Assembly (NCBI GenBank): GCA_035575515.1 | Contig: DATLXU010000026.1 | Coordinates: forward strand, 1 to 14,999 | Direction: 5' to 3' | DNA length: 14,999 nt | Source of the DNA: DATLXU01 sp035575515 | GTDB lineage: Bacteria > Acidobacteriota > Blastocatellia > UBA7656 | Shown here: positions 6,980 through 13,990 of the stretch, piece by piece | How the letters are laid out: each line of letters opens with the position of its first letter | How positions within the stretch are numbered: position 1 is the stretch's first letter | Made by a program: the position numbers and the translations under genes | The notes under the pieces: model-generated | Database searches by the model: none | What the model was told of the DNA's origin: nothing | What the model saw: the letters and a program-made list of their open reading frames with translations, nothing else

Positions 6980-7909
6980 ATGCTCAACAGATATCGAATT
7001 AGCTTTAAGAAATTAGCAATCATCTCAATCAGCGTGGTCGCTATTTCTATCGCTGCAAGTGGCGCAGGCAACACACCGGCACAATCGTCCGACGCGCTCG
7101 ACACGAAAAAGATAGATCAGATCATCGGACGTTCGGGCGAGATGAAGGACGGCGTCTATAAAATCAGTCTGCCGCGTAGCGACCTGAAGGTGCGAGCCGA
7201 CGGCGTAGACATCAAGCCCGCGCTCGCGCTCGGCTCGTGGATGGCGTTCAAGCGCATGGGCAGTCACGCGATGGTGATGGGCGATCTCGTCCTGCTCGAA
7301 ACAGAAATCAATCCCGTGCTTGCGAAGCTCGAAGACAACGGCTTTGAGATTTCCGCTGTTCACAATCACGTCATCAATGAACAGCCTCGCGTGATGTACA
7401 TGCACTACATGGGTCACGGCGACGAAGCGAAACTTGCGCAGGTGATGAAAGACGCGCTCGCGCTGACTGCCACGCCGATGGGATCGCCTCCGGCTGCGCC
7501 TGCCACGCAACCGGCTCTGGGAGCCGATTTCAAGAAAGTGCAGGATATTATGGGCGTAGCGGGCAAGGAGCGCGGCGGCGTCTTGCAGTTCGGCATTGCG
7601 CGCAAAGAGAAGATAACAATGGCAGAGGGCATGGAAGTTCCCGGATTTATGGGAACAGCTACGGCTATTAACTTTCAGCCGACTGCGAAGGGCGCGGCAA
7701 TCACGGGCGATTTCGTGATGACGGCAAGCGAAGTCAACCCCGTAATTCGAGAACTTAAGAAAGGCGGCATTCAAATTACCGCCCTGCATTCACACATGCT
7801 CGACGAATCGCCGAGATTGTTCTTCATGCATTTTTGGGCGAATGACGATCCGGTGAAGCTTGCGCGTACATTGAGGGCCGCGCTCGAAAAAACGAACAGC
7901 CAGCTTTGA
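6980..7909 (+). CDS. Exported two-repeat DUF1259 (LppY/LpqO-like) protein
   Basis: A 309-residue protein with a signal peptide (about residues 1-30, core LAIISISVVAISIAASGAG), hence periplasmic or exported. The mature part is two copies of the same module joined by a Pro/Ala linker (166-182). Copy 1 has GDLVLLETEINPV, then SAVHNHVINEQPRVMYMHY (125-143). Copy 2 has GDFVMTASEVNPV, then TALHSHMLDESPRLFFMHF (267-285). The H-x-H, P-R and M-H positions match in both copies, which suggests conserved polar or metal-binding sites, although no reaction is established for DUF1259. The start at 6980 has AGGAGG (6967-6972) seven bases upstream; a longer frame from 6881 begins at TTG and lacks one. Part of the linker is encoded by a palindromic repeat (7509-7528). 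Confidence 0.85.
   Translation: MLNRYRISFKKLAIISISVVAISIAASGAGNTPAQSSDALDTKKIDQIIGRSGEMKDGVYKISLPRSDLKVRADGVDIKPALALGSWMAFKRMGSHAMVMGDLVLLETEINPVLAKLEDNGFEISAVHNHVINEQPRVMYMHYMGHGDEAKLAQVMKDALALTATPMGSPPAAPATQPALGADFKKVQDIMGVAGKERGGVLQFGIARKEKITMAEGMEVPGFMGTATAINFQPTAKGAAITGDFVMTASEVNPVIRELKKGGIQITALHSHMLDESPRLFFMHFWANDDPVKLARTLRAALEKTNSQL
7509..7528. repeat. Palindromic repeat inside the DUF1259 gene (copy 2)
   Basis: AACCGGCTCTGGGAGCCGAT contains a perfect hairpin, CGGCTC and GAGCCG around a three-base loop. It differs at one of 20 bases from 4378-4397. It encodes part of the linker between the two DUF1259 modules. The gene at 4378 runs on the other strand, so the two copies are translated in opposite senses and encode different peptides. 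Confidence 0.6.
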
Positions 7910-7988
7910 TTGGCATCCGATCAGGCCGCGCTTTGCGAGAAAGGCTTTTCATCAAGTGTGAGTCTTCTGCTATAACAGGCTTGCGATA

Positions 7989-10190
7989 ATGAGAACGCTT
8001 GCCAATTCGATAATCTCGCGCGCGGCCTTCGCTCTATTTGTATGTTCGTTCATCGTTCCCACCTGCGCGACAACGCAACCGAAATCAATCAGTTCGGACC
8101 GCGAGGTGAAACTTTCTGCCATCACGCGAGCCGGAAATCACATTTCAGTAGATGGAAAAATTGACGAGCGCGCGTGGGCCGAAGCTTCGACCATTGGCGA
8201 GATAATTCAGCGCGAGCCGAATCCCGGTCAACCCGCAACCGAGCGAACGGAAGTCAAGATTCTTTTCGACCGCGACAATCTTTACATAGGCGTTGTCTGT
8301 TTTGATTCGGAACCGCAACGAATTATCGGCACGCAGATGGCGCGCGATGCCGATCTCGGAGCCGACGACCGCATTGAAATCCTGATTGACACATTCCGCG
8401 ACCGCCGCAACGCTTTCTATTTCTCGACGAACCCGCTCGGCGCGCTCGTTGATGGGTTGATTATCGAAAACGGGAACTTGAACCGCGAGTGGGACGCGAT
8501 ATGGGATGTGCGCACGCATCGTTTCGAGAGTGGCTGGACGGCAGAGTTTGCTATTCCCTTCAAGAGCCTCGGATTCAACAAAGGCCAAACGACCTGGGGC
8601 TTCAATTTCTCGCGCACGATCAAGCGAAAGATAGAAGAAGATCGCTGGGCCTCGCCTCGATTGGATGTGAAATTCTTTCAGGTTTCAGAAGCGGGAGAGA
8701 TAACGGGACTCGCGGACGTCGAGCAGGGTCGCGGCCTCGACTTTCGCCCTTACGTTTCAGGCAAAGCGCTGCACAGCCACGCGAACGGCAGCGACTTCGA
8801 TCCGAAAGCGGGTCTCGATATTTTTTACAACATAACGCCGAGTTTGAAATGGACGACGACGATTAATACAGATTTCGCAGAGACCGAAGTTGACGCGCGG
8901 CAAATTAACCTCACACGCTTCCCGCTCTTCTTTCCCGAAAAGCGCGCCTTCTTTTTGGAAAACGCAGGCGTCTTTACCTTCTCAAACACAGGCTCTGAGA
9001 TTCTGCCATTCTTCAGCCGGAGAATCGGACTGCTTGAAGGGCGCGAAGTACCTATACTTGCGGGCACGAAACTCACAGGCAAAGCTGACAACTACGACAT
9101 CGGGTTGATTGCTGTTCGCACACGCGAGACCGATTTCACTGAAGCGAAAAATCTGTTCGTCGGGCGCGTCAAGCGAAACATTTTCAAGCAGTCCTACATC
9201 GGCGGAATCTTTACGGACGGCAATCCGGCAGGCAACGATTCGCGCCGCACGTTCGGCGGCGACCTGCGTCTTTTCACTTCGAAGTTTTTGGGGCGCGAGC
9301 AGAACTTCGGCGTTGACGCTTTCGCGCTCAAAACGGCAAACGAACGCGTTGATGGCAAGAATAATTCTTATGGATTCAGCGTAAGATATCCCAACGACCT
9401 TTTCGATATAGGAATTGACTGGCGGCACATCGAACGGAATTTCAATTCGGCTCTTGGGTTCGTGCCGCGCAGGGATGTGAACAAGCTTGCCCTCTCAGCC
9501 GAGTTCGATCCGCGCCCGAAGAATTTTTTGAACGTGCGCCAGATGTTTCATGAATTCCGCTTCACGCGCTTCACCCGATTGGATAAAGGGTTGACGGAAA
9601 GCTGGCGACTCTTCACCGCGCCGGTCAACTATGAGTTGAACTCAGGCGAGCACATCGAGTTCAATTACGCGCCTCAGTTTGAAAGACTATTTGAGCCGTT
9701 CGAGATTTCAGAGGGCGTAATCCTTAAGCCGGGAGATTATCGCTTCACACGGTGGCGGGCGGAAATAAACACTGCGTCGAAGCGCCCATGGAAAGTTGAC
9801 GCGACCGTCTGGTTCGGCACTTACTGGTCGGGCCACGCCGAAGAGGTTAATACTGCGTTTCAATACAAGCTTGCGCCGCACCTTCAAATGAGCATCGGCG
9901 CAAATCAAACCTTCGCGCGACTCCCTGAAGGAAACTTTGTCGCGCGCGTTCTGACTTTTCGCGCGAACTATTCCGTTTCGCCTTACCTGACGTTCTTCAA
10001 TTTCGTTCAATACGACAACGAATCGCGCAATCTCGGCTGGCAAAGCCGCGTGCGTTGGATAATCAGGCCGGGAAGTGAGGTCTTCCTTGTGTTCAATCAA
10101 GGCTGGCTACAGGACGAACGCGGCGGGTTTCATTTCCGTTCAGCCGATACGCGATTTGCGGGAAAGATGCAATACACATTTCGCTTTTGA
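7989..10190 (+). CDS. CBM9-like / DUF5916 outer-membrane beta-barrel protein
   Basis: A 733-residue exported protein. After a signal peptide (about 1-27, AAFALFVCSFIVPTCA) comes a carbohydrate-binding family-9-like sandwich at about 45-240, recognised by ISVDGKIDERAWAEA, VKILFDRDNLYIGVVCFDSE, DDRIEILIDTF and GWTAEFAIPFKSL. DUF5916 follows, with its hallmark TINTDFAETEVDARQINLTR and FFPEKRAFFLE (about 291-324), then a long series of amphipathic strands ending in phenylalanine (QYTFRF), as expected of an outer-membrane barrel. The family's function is not established; sugar binding or transport is only suggested by the sandwich. No good Shine-Dalgarno precedes the ATG. A TATAAC with a TGC extension (7968-7976) would place a transcript start only a few bases before the ATG. 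It probably forms its own unit. Confidence 0.88.
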   Translation: MRTLANSIISRAAFALFVCSFIVPTCATTQPKSISSDREVKLSAITRAGNHISVDGKIDERAWAEASTIGEIIQREPNPGQPATERTEVKILFDRDNLYIGVVCFDSEPQRIIGTQMARDADLGADDRIEILIDTFRDRRNAFYFSTNPLGALVDGLIIENGNLNREWDAIWDVRTHRFESGWTAEFAIPFKSLGFNKGQTTWGFNFSRTIKRKIEEDRWASPRLDVKFFQVSEAGEITGLADVEQGRGLDFRPYVSGKALHSHANGSDFDPKAGLDIFYNITPSLKWTTTINTDFAETEVDARQINLTRFPLFFPEKRAFFLENAGVFTFSNTGSEILPFFSRRIGLLEGREVPILAGTKLTGKADNYDIGLIAVRTRETDFTEAKNLFVGRVKRNIFKQSYIGGIFTDGNPAGNDSRRTFGGDLRLFTSKFLGREQNFGVDAFALKTANERVDGKNNSYGFSVRYPNDLFDIGIDWRHIERNFNSALGFVPRRDVNKLALSAEFDPRPKNFLNVRQMFHEFRFTRFTRLDKGLTESWRLFTAPVNYELNSGEHIEFNYAPQFERLFEPFEISEGVILKPGDYRFTRWRAEINTASKRPWKVDATVWFGTYWSGHAEEVNTAFQYKLAPHLQMSIGANQTFARLPEGNFVARVLTFRANYSVSPYLTFFNFVQYDNESRNLGWQSRVRWIIRPGSEVFLVFNQGWLQDERGGFHFRSADTRFAGKMQYTFRF

Positions 10191-10201
10191 TCCGCGAGCT
10201 A

Positions 10202-10303
10202 CACGAAGAACACGAAAGGATTAATCGTGAGCGCGAAGGATTTTTTATGCGATGAAGGCGTCATGCCTTCGTGCTATTCGCGCGCTTCGTGGATAATTCT
10301 TTT
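10202..10303 (+). promoter_or_regulatory. Structured leader of the MFS gene with a possible leader peptide
   Basis: Three stems can nest in this leader: CACGAA (10211-10216, or the copy at 10202-10207) with TTCGTG (10286-10291); GCGCGAA (10231-10237) with TTCGCGC (10277-10283); and GAAGGC (10254-10259) with GCCTTC (10265-10270). A competing pairing joins CGAAGG (10234-10239), which contains a ribosome-site-like AAGGA, to CCTTCG (10266-10271). A 14-codon frame starts at ATG 10252 and stops at TAA 10294-10296, seven bases before the MFS ATG. An adjacent ATG at 10247, better spaced from the AAGGA, is followed by a stop after two codons. Regulation by attenuation is a hypothesis. Confidence 0.35.
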
Positions 10304-11521
10304 ATGGAAACCGGACCCGCGAAAGAAGCAGGCTTGGGCAACCGGCTGCGCGAAGCGCTTGGGCTTGAGCGCAACATCGCAGTGATGTCTGCGGCGGTCT
10401 TTCTGTTCGGCGCGGGCGAAGAACTATGGAAGAGCTTCCTGCCGAAATACCTGGAAGCTCTCGGCGCAAGCGCGGCGGTGATCGGGCTATTTGGCACGAC
10501 GCGCGACTTGCTCGACGCAATTTATCAGTATCCCGGCGGGCACATCGCTGATCGAATAGGCAATCGCCGGGCGTTAATACTGTTTGCCGCGCTGGCTGCA
10601 CTGGGCTATCTGGTTTATGCCCTCAGCCCGACCTGGCAGATTGTCTTCATCGGTCTTGTTATCTCGATGGCGTGGGTGAGCATGGCAAGCCCTGCGATTT
10701 TTGCAATGATTGCCGAGCATCTGCCGAAAGATCGCCGCGCGATGGGATTTACGGTCCAATCAATTCTCAAGCGCGTTCCCATTATGATTGCGCCGACAAT
10801 CGGCGGCCTTTTAATTCAGAGCTACGGCGTATTGCACGGAGTTCGGACATCACTGTTTATAGCCGTCGCGCTTGCTTTGGTAGCGATTCTCCTGCAACGA
10901 CGGTTGTACGTCGCGGGCTCGGAGTTGAAAGAGTCAACTCCGATAAAATTACTCGCGCAGTTCTCAGCGATGGACTACGCGCTCAAGCGATTGCTCATTT
11001 CTGACATCTTCATCCGAACGTGCGAAGGGATGGTCAACGTCTTCGTCGTGCTCTATGTGATCAATGTGATTGGCGCAAGTTCGGTTCAGTACGGGCTGCT
11101 AATCGCGATCCAGATGGGAACATCAATTTTGGTTTACCTTCCTGCGGCGCGGCTCGCAGACCGATTCGGACGAAAACCCTTTGTCGTCGCCACGTTCCTC
11201 TGTTTTTCATTATTCCCACTCGCGGTCGCGCTCTCGCGCAATTTCGCAATGCTCGTCGTCGCATTCATAATCGGCGGGCTTCGTGAGACTGGCGAGCCTG
11301 CGCGCAAGGCTATGATTGTTGACCTCGCGGAACCAACTCGTCGCGGACGGACTGTCGGGCTTTATTATCTGGTTCGCAGCCTTTCAATCACGCCGGCAGC
11401 TTTGATTGGCGGGTTGCTATGGAAGACGGGTCCCGCGATCCCCTTCTTCGTCGCCTGCGCAATTGGCCTTATGGGCACAGCTCTTTTTGTGATTACCGTT
11501 GAGCGCAAGTATGCGGCATGA
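10304..11521 (+). CDS. MFS transporter (probable drug/metabolite efflux type)
   Basis: A 405-residue inner-membrane protein with about 12 hydrophobic helices, the usual size for a major facilitator. The family's loop 2-3 signature appears as GGHIADRIGNRR (about 78-89) and is echoed after the central loop as AARLADRFGRK (about 281-291), marking the two six-helix halves. A charged segment REALGLERN precedes helix 1. The substrate cannot be read from sequence; the layout fits proton-driven efflux carriers. The start at ATG 10304 places METGPAKEAG at the N-terminus; an in-frame GTG at 10271 would add 11 residues and is less attractive. Neither start has a strong ribosome site, and the ATG could be translated by coupling to the short frame that ends just upstream. 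It converges on ftsY with 55 bases between stops. Confidence 0.88.
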   Translation: METGPAKEAGLGNRLREALGLERNIAVMSAAVFLFGAGEELWKSFLPKYLEALGASAAVIGLFGTTRDLLDAIYQYPGGHIADRIGNRRALILFAALAALGYLVYALSPTWQIVFIGLVISMAWVSMASPAIFAMIAEHLPKDRRAMGFTVQSILKRVPIMIAPTIGGLLIQSYGVLHGVRTSLFIAVALALVAILLQRRLYVAGSELKESTPIKLLAQFSAMDYALKRLLISDIFIRTCEGMVNVFVVLYVINVIGASSVQYGLLIAIQMGTSILVYLPAARLADRFGRKPFVVATFLCFSLFPLAVALSRNFAMLVVAFIIGGLRETGEPARKAMIVDLAEPTRRGRTVGLYYLVRSLSITPAALIGGLLWKTGPAIPFFVACAIGLMGTALFVITVERKYAA

Positions 11522-11543
11522 CTTTCTAGCGTTTGCGCCCGTT

Positions 11544-11561
11544 GAGGATGAGATGACATCC
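11544..11561. terminator. Weak hairpin between convergent MFS and ftsY genes
   Basis: AGGATG (11544-11549) and CATCCT (11556-11561) form a six-base-pair stem with a six-base loop in the 55 bases separating the two stop codons. It is symmetric and could act on either strand. Only a short TTCC follows on the plus strand, so its strength as a terminator is doubtful. Confidence 0.3.
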
Positions 11562-11576
11562 TTTCCTACATAAGAA

Positions 11577-12629
11577 TCAGGCGAACAGCCCGTTGATGTA
11601 GGCTTCGGGTGAAAACTCAATGAGGTCGTTCATCTTCTCGCCGACGCCGACGTAGCGGATCGGGATGCCAAGCTCCTTCGCAATAGCGATGACGATTCCG
11701 CCTTTGGCGGTTCCGTCGAGCTTCGTAAGCACGAGGCCCGTCACCGGTACGGCCTTCGTGAATTGCCGCGCCTGCTCAAGTCCATTCTGGCCTGTGACTG
11801 CGTCAATCACAAGCAACACCTCGTGAGGCGCGCCCTCGACTTCGCGGCCAGCGATGCGGCGCATCTTCTCAAGCTCCTGCATCAGGTTGGCTTTCGTGTG
11901 CAATCGGCCTGCTGTGTCGACTATCAGCACGTCGGCATCGCGCGATTTCGCCGCGTTGATTGAATCGAACAAGACGGCTGAGGGGTCTGTGCCGGGTTTT
12001 TGCTGAATGAGCGGCACGCCCGAACGCTCTGCCCAGATTGCGAGCTGGTCATTTGCAGCCGCGCGGAAAGTATCAGCCGCGCAGATTAAGACTTCATTGC
12101 CCTCGCTCTTGATCCGATGCGAGAGCTTGCCGATGGTCGTCGTTTTGCCCACGCCGTTCACGCCGACAATCATCACGACGTAAGGCTTGATGTCGAGCGG
12201 CACTTCGGTTTCGGAAGCGACCGTTCCGCGCTTGCGGTTGCGCTCGGCTGCTTCGAGTATGGTTTTGAGTTCTTCTTTGATTAATCGCTTCAATTCGTCA
12301 ACGTCGTTGAGTTGTTTGCGAGCAACCTGCTGGCGGGCTTTCTCGATTATCTCTAGCGAAGTCTGCACACCGATGTCAGCACTGATAAGCGCTTCTTCAA
12401 GCTCATCGAGCACCTCAGCGTCAATCTTGCGGCCAATGCTGACAACCGATTCTATCTTTTCCGCAAGAGACTCGCGCGTTGCCGAAACGGCTTGCGCAAA
12501 TTTCTCGAAGAACTGCGGCTCAGGCCCTTCGTCTCGCCTCGCGGCTATCTCTTTTTCTTCTTCGGTCGCTTCGCGGTTAAGTCCGAGCGATATGAATTCG
12601 TCTTTCTTCTTTCGCTTCCAAAATGGCAT
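11577..12629 (-). CDS. ftsY: Signal recognition particle receptor FtsY
   Basis: A 350-residue SRP receptor GTPase. It docks ribosome-SRP complexes at the inner membrane for co-translational insertion, forming a paired GTPase with Ffh. The NG core is complete: N-domain helices from about residue 40, P-loop GVNGVGKTT (156-164), DTFRAAA (186-192), DTAGR (238-242), TKLD (302-305), and the C-terminal GVGEKMNDLIEFSPEAYINGLF. The N-terminus MPFWKRKKK is a short basic membrane-targeting segment and the acidic A domain is abbreviated to about 35 residues, far shorter than in E. coli. No strong ribosome site is present at the ATG; GGAGAG lies 11 or more bases upstream. A weak promoter candidate starts at TTGAAC (12675-12670, minus). 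No ffh or other SRP gene is adjacent. Confidence 0.97.
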   Translation of the reverse strand: MPFWKRKKKDEFISLGLNREATEEEKEIAARRDEGPEPQFFEKFAQAVSATRESLAEKIESVVSIGRKIDAEVLDELEEALISADIGVQTSLEIIEKARQQVARKQLNDVDELKRLIKEELKTILEAAERNRKRGTVASETEVPLDIKPYVVMIVGVNGVGKTTTIGKLSHRIKSEGNEVLICAADTFRAAANDQLAIWAERSGVPLIQQKPGTDPSAVLFDSINAAKSRDADVLIVDTAGRLHTKANLMQELEKMRRIAGREVEGAPHEVLLVIDAVTGQNGLEQARQFTKAVPVTGLVLTKLDGTAKGGIVIAIAKELGIPIRYVGVGEKMNDLIEFSPEAYINGLFA

Positions 12630-12684
12630 CTATAATCGCGCTCTCCGATAAATTGAAATTCGAATAAGCGTTCAACAATGAAAG

Positions 12685-12707
12685 GCGCGGCGCAAGGTGA
12701 GCCGCGC
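12685..12707. repeat. GC-rich hairpin upstream of ftsY
   Basis: GCGCGGC (12685-12691) and GCCGCGC (12701-12707) form a perfect seven-base-pair stem with a nine-base loop. It lies about 56 bases upstream of the ftsY start. No T-run follows closely on either strand, so its role is unknown; it may separate ftsY from the structured element. Confidence 0.5.
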
Positions 12708-12777
12708 GCGTTTCGTGAGAACATTCAAGATTAGCACCCGCTTGAAAAGATGGTCAACTTAAGGCAGGTCGGGTCTT

Positions 12778-12997
12778 CCAACGCTTGCTGAAATAGGGCT
12801 GAAACGCATGAGGGCAACCGCGCAGCCGTGTTGATTTGCTAATTGTAGACCTGCTTCAAGCAGGTGGGTGGCCTAAGAACTGGCGCTTTGCATCCCCGAT
12901 CAATGTGGGGCACCGCGCTGCCCAGTGCATTCAGCCCCCGTCTTTATAGCGTTGGTACAAATTAGCAATTCAATCACTAACTTTGCAGAAGCCCTCA
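12778..12997. repeat. Composite element of two interleaved inverted repeats with internal hairpins
   Basis: Helix A pairs CCAACGCT (12778-12785) with AGCGTTGG (12948-12955) and GGGCTGAA (12796-12803) with TTCAGCCC (12930-12937), separated by exactly 10 bases on each side. Helix B pairs 12828-12847 with 12956-12977 (core TTGCTAATT with AATTAGCAA, flanked by GTG/CAC, TTGA/TCAA and GTA/TAC, with one mismatch and two single-base bulges). It is extended by TGAGGGC (12809-12815) with GCCCTCA (12991-12997). A and B cross each other, and their 3' strands are contiguous at 12955/12956. Between the strands lie a palindrome ACCTGC/GCAGGT (12849-12865) and a rod (ACTGG 12879-12883 with CCAGT 12922-12926, capped by CCCC/GGGG). 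It could be a pseudoknotted RNA or a mobile palindromic repeat. I recognise no known RNA family. Confidence 0.7.
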
Positions 12998-13053
12998 GCC
13001 TGAACCGATATTACACGACCTTTTCAGCGCGGGTCAAGATTCTGTTCCGACGA

Positions 13054-13082
13054 AGCTGCGCATTTCTCGCGGCTCTTTTTTC
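13054..13082 (+). terminator. Intrinsic terminator, plus strand
   Basis: AGCTGCG (13054-13060) pairs with CGCGGCT (13068-13074) over seven positions, one of them G-U, around a seven-base loop. CTTTTTTC follows at once, giving six T at 13076-13081. This is the canonical layout on the plus strand. No protein gene ends just upstream; the nearest feature is the structured element ending at 12997, so the terminator may close a noncoding transcript. Confidence 0.6.
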
Positions 13083-13204
13083 TGCCTGTATTACACCCCC
13101 CTGCGAGATTGCAGCCAGAACCATATTGACGCACAAACACTGCCCGATTAATCACAAAATGCGCTCGGAAATCGAATGATTCAGGCTATGAAGAGATAAA
13201 AAAT

Positions 13205-13240
13205 GAGGACGAGATTCTGCACATCCATCATCTCGTCCTC
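13205..13240. repeat. Perfect 11-bp hairpin
   Basis: GAGGACGAGAT (13205-13215) is the exact reverse complement of ATCTCGTCCTC (13230-13240), leaving a 14-base loop. It is in noncoding sequence with no T-run. The loop bases TCTGCACATCCATC are not self-complementary. Confidence 0.65.
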
Positions 13241-13261
13241 TACCATTCCGCTCACTTCAGG

Positions 13262-13282
13262 AATTGAGGAGGCACCTCAATT
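13262..13282. repeat. Perfect 8-bp hairpin, 21 bases after the previous one
   Basis: AATTGAGG (13262-13269) and CCTCAATT (13275-13282) flank a five-base loop AGGCA. A T-rich stretch (TATATTTTTACC) begins about a dozen bases later, too far for a standard terminator. Paired with 13205-13240 it makes a two-hairpin module. Confidence 0.6.
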
Positions 13283-13438
13283 GCTGCTTTCAGTTACTAT
13301 ATTTTTACCACATAAGTTTCATCTTCCGCAAGCGCCATTTTCAAAACGCCACAATCATCTGTTCAAAATAGCCACACGACGATCTGCGAGCTTGCCTGTT
13401 ATGCTGCCAATAACGCCTGAAGAGGTTTAGCGATTCTC

Positions 13439-13467
13439 TTGAACACGAAACCGAGGTGTGCTACAAA
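13439..13467 (+). promoter_or_regulatory. Candidate promoter of the zinc-ribbon gene
   Basis: TTGAAC (13439-13444) and TACAAA (13462-13467) are spaced by 17 bases, and a TGC precedes the -10 box as in extended -10 promoters. Initiation near 13474 would give a leader of about 60 bases that contains two copies of a CACGC...GCGAG direct repeat (13485-13500 and 13509-13525). Inferred from consensus only. Confidence 0.4.
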
Positions 13468-13534
13468 ATCAACTGACAACCTATAACACGCCCCTGCGAG
13501 CAGGCTTTATCACGCTCCCCGCGAGACTCAAGAG

Positions 13535-13978
13535 ATGATTTCCTCACTTCGTAAAACCTGCCAAGAATGCGGCATGCCCGTTGCCGTAGGCATAGCCGAA
13601 TGCGCCAGTTGCGGCGCAACGGTCGGCACAGTCTTTTCTGAGACCGACATTGAAACCACAGTCAAAGCGACTCGGAAGCGGAAGAAGGTAACCACTGACG
13701 CCAGCGATTATGAGCGGATCGAAAAGGCGAAAGACCATGCAAACAATTCGCTCATACTGTCGCTTGCCAGCTTCTTTTTGCCATTCATAGGCGCCGCGTT
13801 AGCAATCGCCGCTATACTCCTTGGCGGGCTTGCCCTGCGCGTTATGGCTAAAAACAAGATCGAAGACGGGCGAGGTTCTGCTATCGGCGGGCTAATCATC
13901 GGAGTGATAGGTGTGATTGCTCAGGTGGGATACGCGATATATTTTTTCAAGCTTGCCACCTGGAATCCGTTCGGCTGA
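13535..13978 (+). CDS. Zinc-ribbon membrane protein with a DUF4190-like two-helix domain
   Basis: A 147-residue protein. The N-terminus holds a zinc ribbon with two CxxC knuckles (C9-C12 in TCQECG and C23-C26 in ECASCG). A basic linker RKRKK follows at about 46-52. Two hydrophobic segments then span about 71-102 (SLILSLASFFLPFIGAALAI onward) and about 113-140 (AIGGLIIGVIGVIAQVGYAI). The layout resembles DUF4190-type membrane proteins that carry a zinc ribbon; the biochemical role is unknown. The ribbon should be cytoplasmic. The ATG at 13535 has no strong Shine-Dalgarno. A promoter candidate lies about 70 bases upstream and the leader holds short direct repeats. It ends 12 bases before the convergent methyltransferase stop, with no terminator visible between them. 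Confidence 0.8.
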   Translation: MISSLRKTCQECGMPVAVGIAECASCGATVGTVFSETDIETTVKATRKRKKVTTDASDYERIEKAKDHANNSLILSLASFFLPFIGAALAIAAILLGGLALRVMAKNKIEDGRGSAIGGLIIGVIGVIAQVGYAIYFFKLATWNPFG

Positions 13979-13990
13979 TTGACTGCGCGC

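Larger units (their letters stand above)
12630..13534. other. 905-base intergenic region between ftsY and the zinc-ribbon gene
   Basis: No convincing protein gene is present. Frames at 12925-13179 and 13203-13430 overlap the repeat element, terminator or hairpins, lack ribosome sites and translate to unlikely sequences. The region contains a GC-rich hairpin (12685-12707), a large interleaved inverted-repeat element (12778-12997), a plus-strand terminator (13054-13082), two perfect hairpins (13205-13240 and 13262-13282), three copies of a short direct repeat, and a promoter candidate for the following gene. Confidence 0.8.

Noticed and set aside
7025..7789. 254-codon minus-strand frame opposite the DUF1259 gene
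   Set aside because: The plus strand encodes a signal peptide and a duplicated domain with a strong ribosome site; the antisense translation is Arg/His-rich without domain features.
12778..12997. tmRNA, SRP RNA, RNase P RNA or a known riboswitch
   Set aside because: GGGCTGAA recalls the start of tmRNA, but no TTCGAC or CCA end is present. The SRP GGAAGGAAGC-type core, RNase P conserved regions and the usual riboswitch cores were not found.
12925..13179. 84-codon plus-strand frame in the intergenic region
   Set aside because: It starts inside the inverted-repeat element, spans the intrinsic terminator at 13054-13082, has no ribosome site and translates to a sequence with no recognisable domain.
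13203..13430. 75-codon plus-strand frame
   Set aside because: It runs through both perfect hairpins, has no Shine-Dalgarno and its translation does not look like a folded protein.
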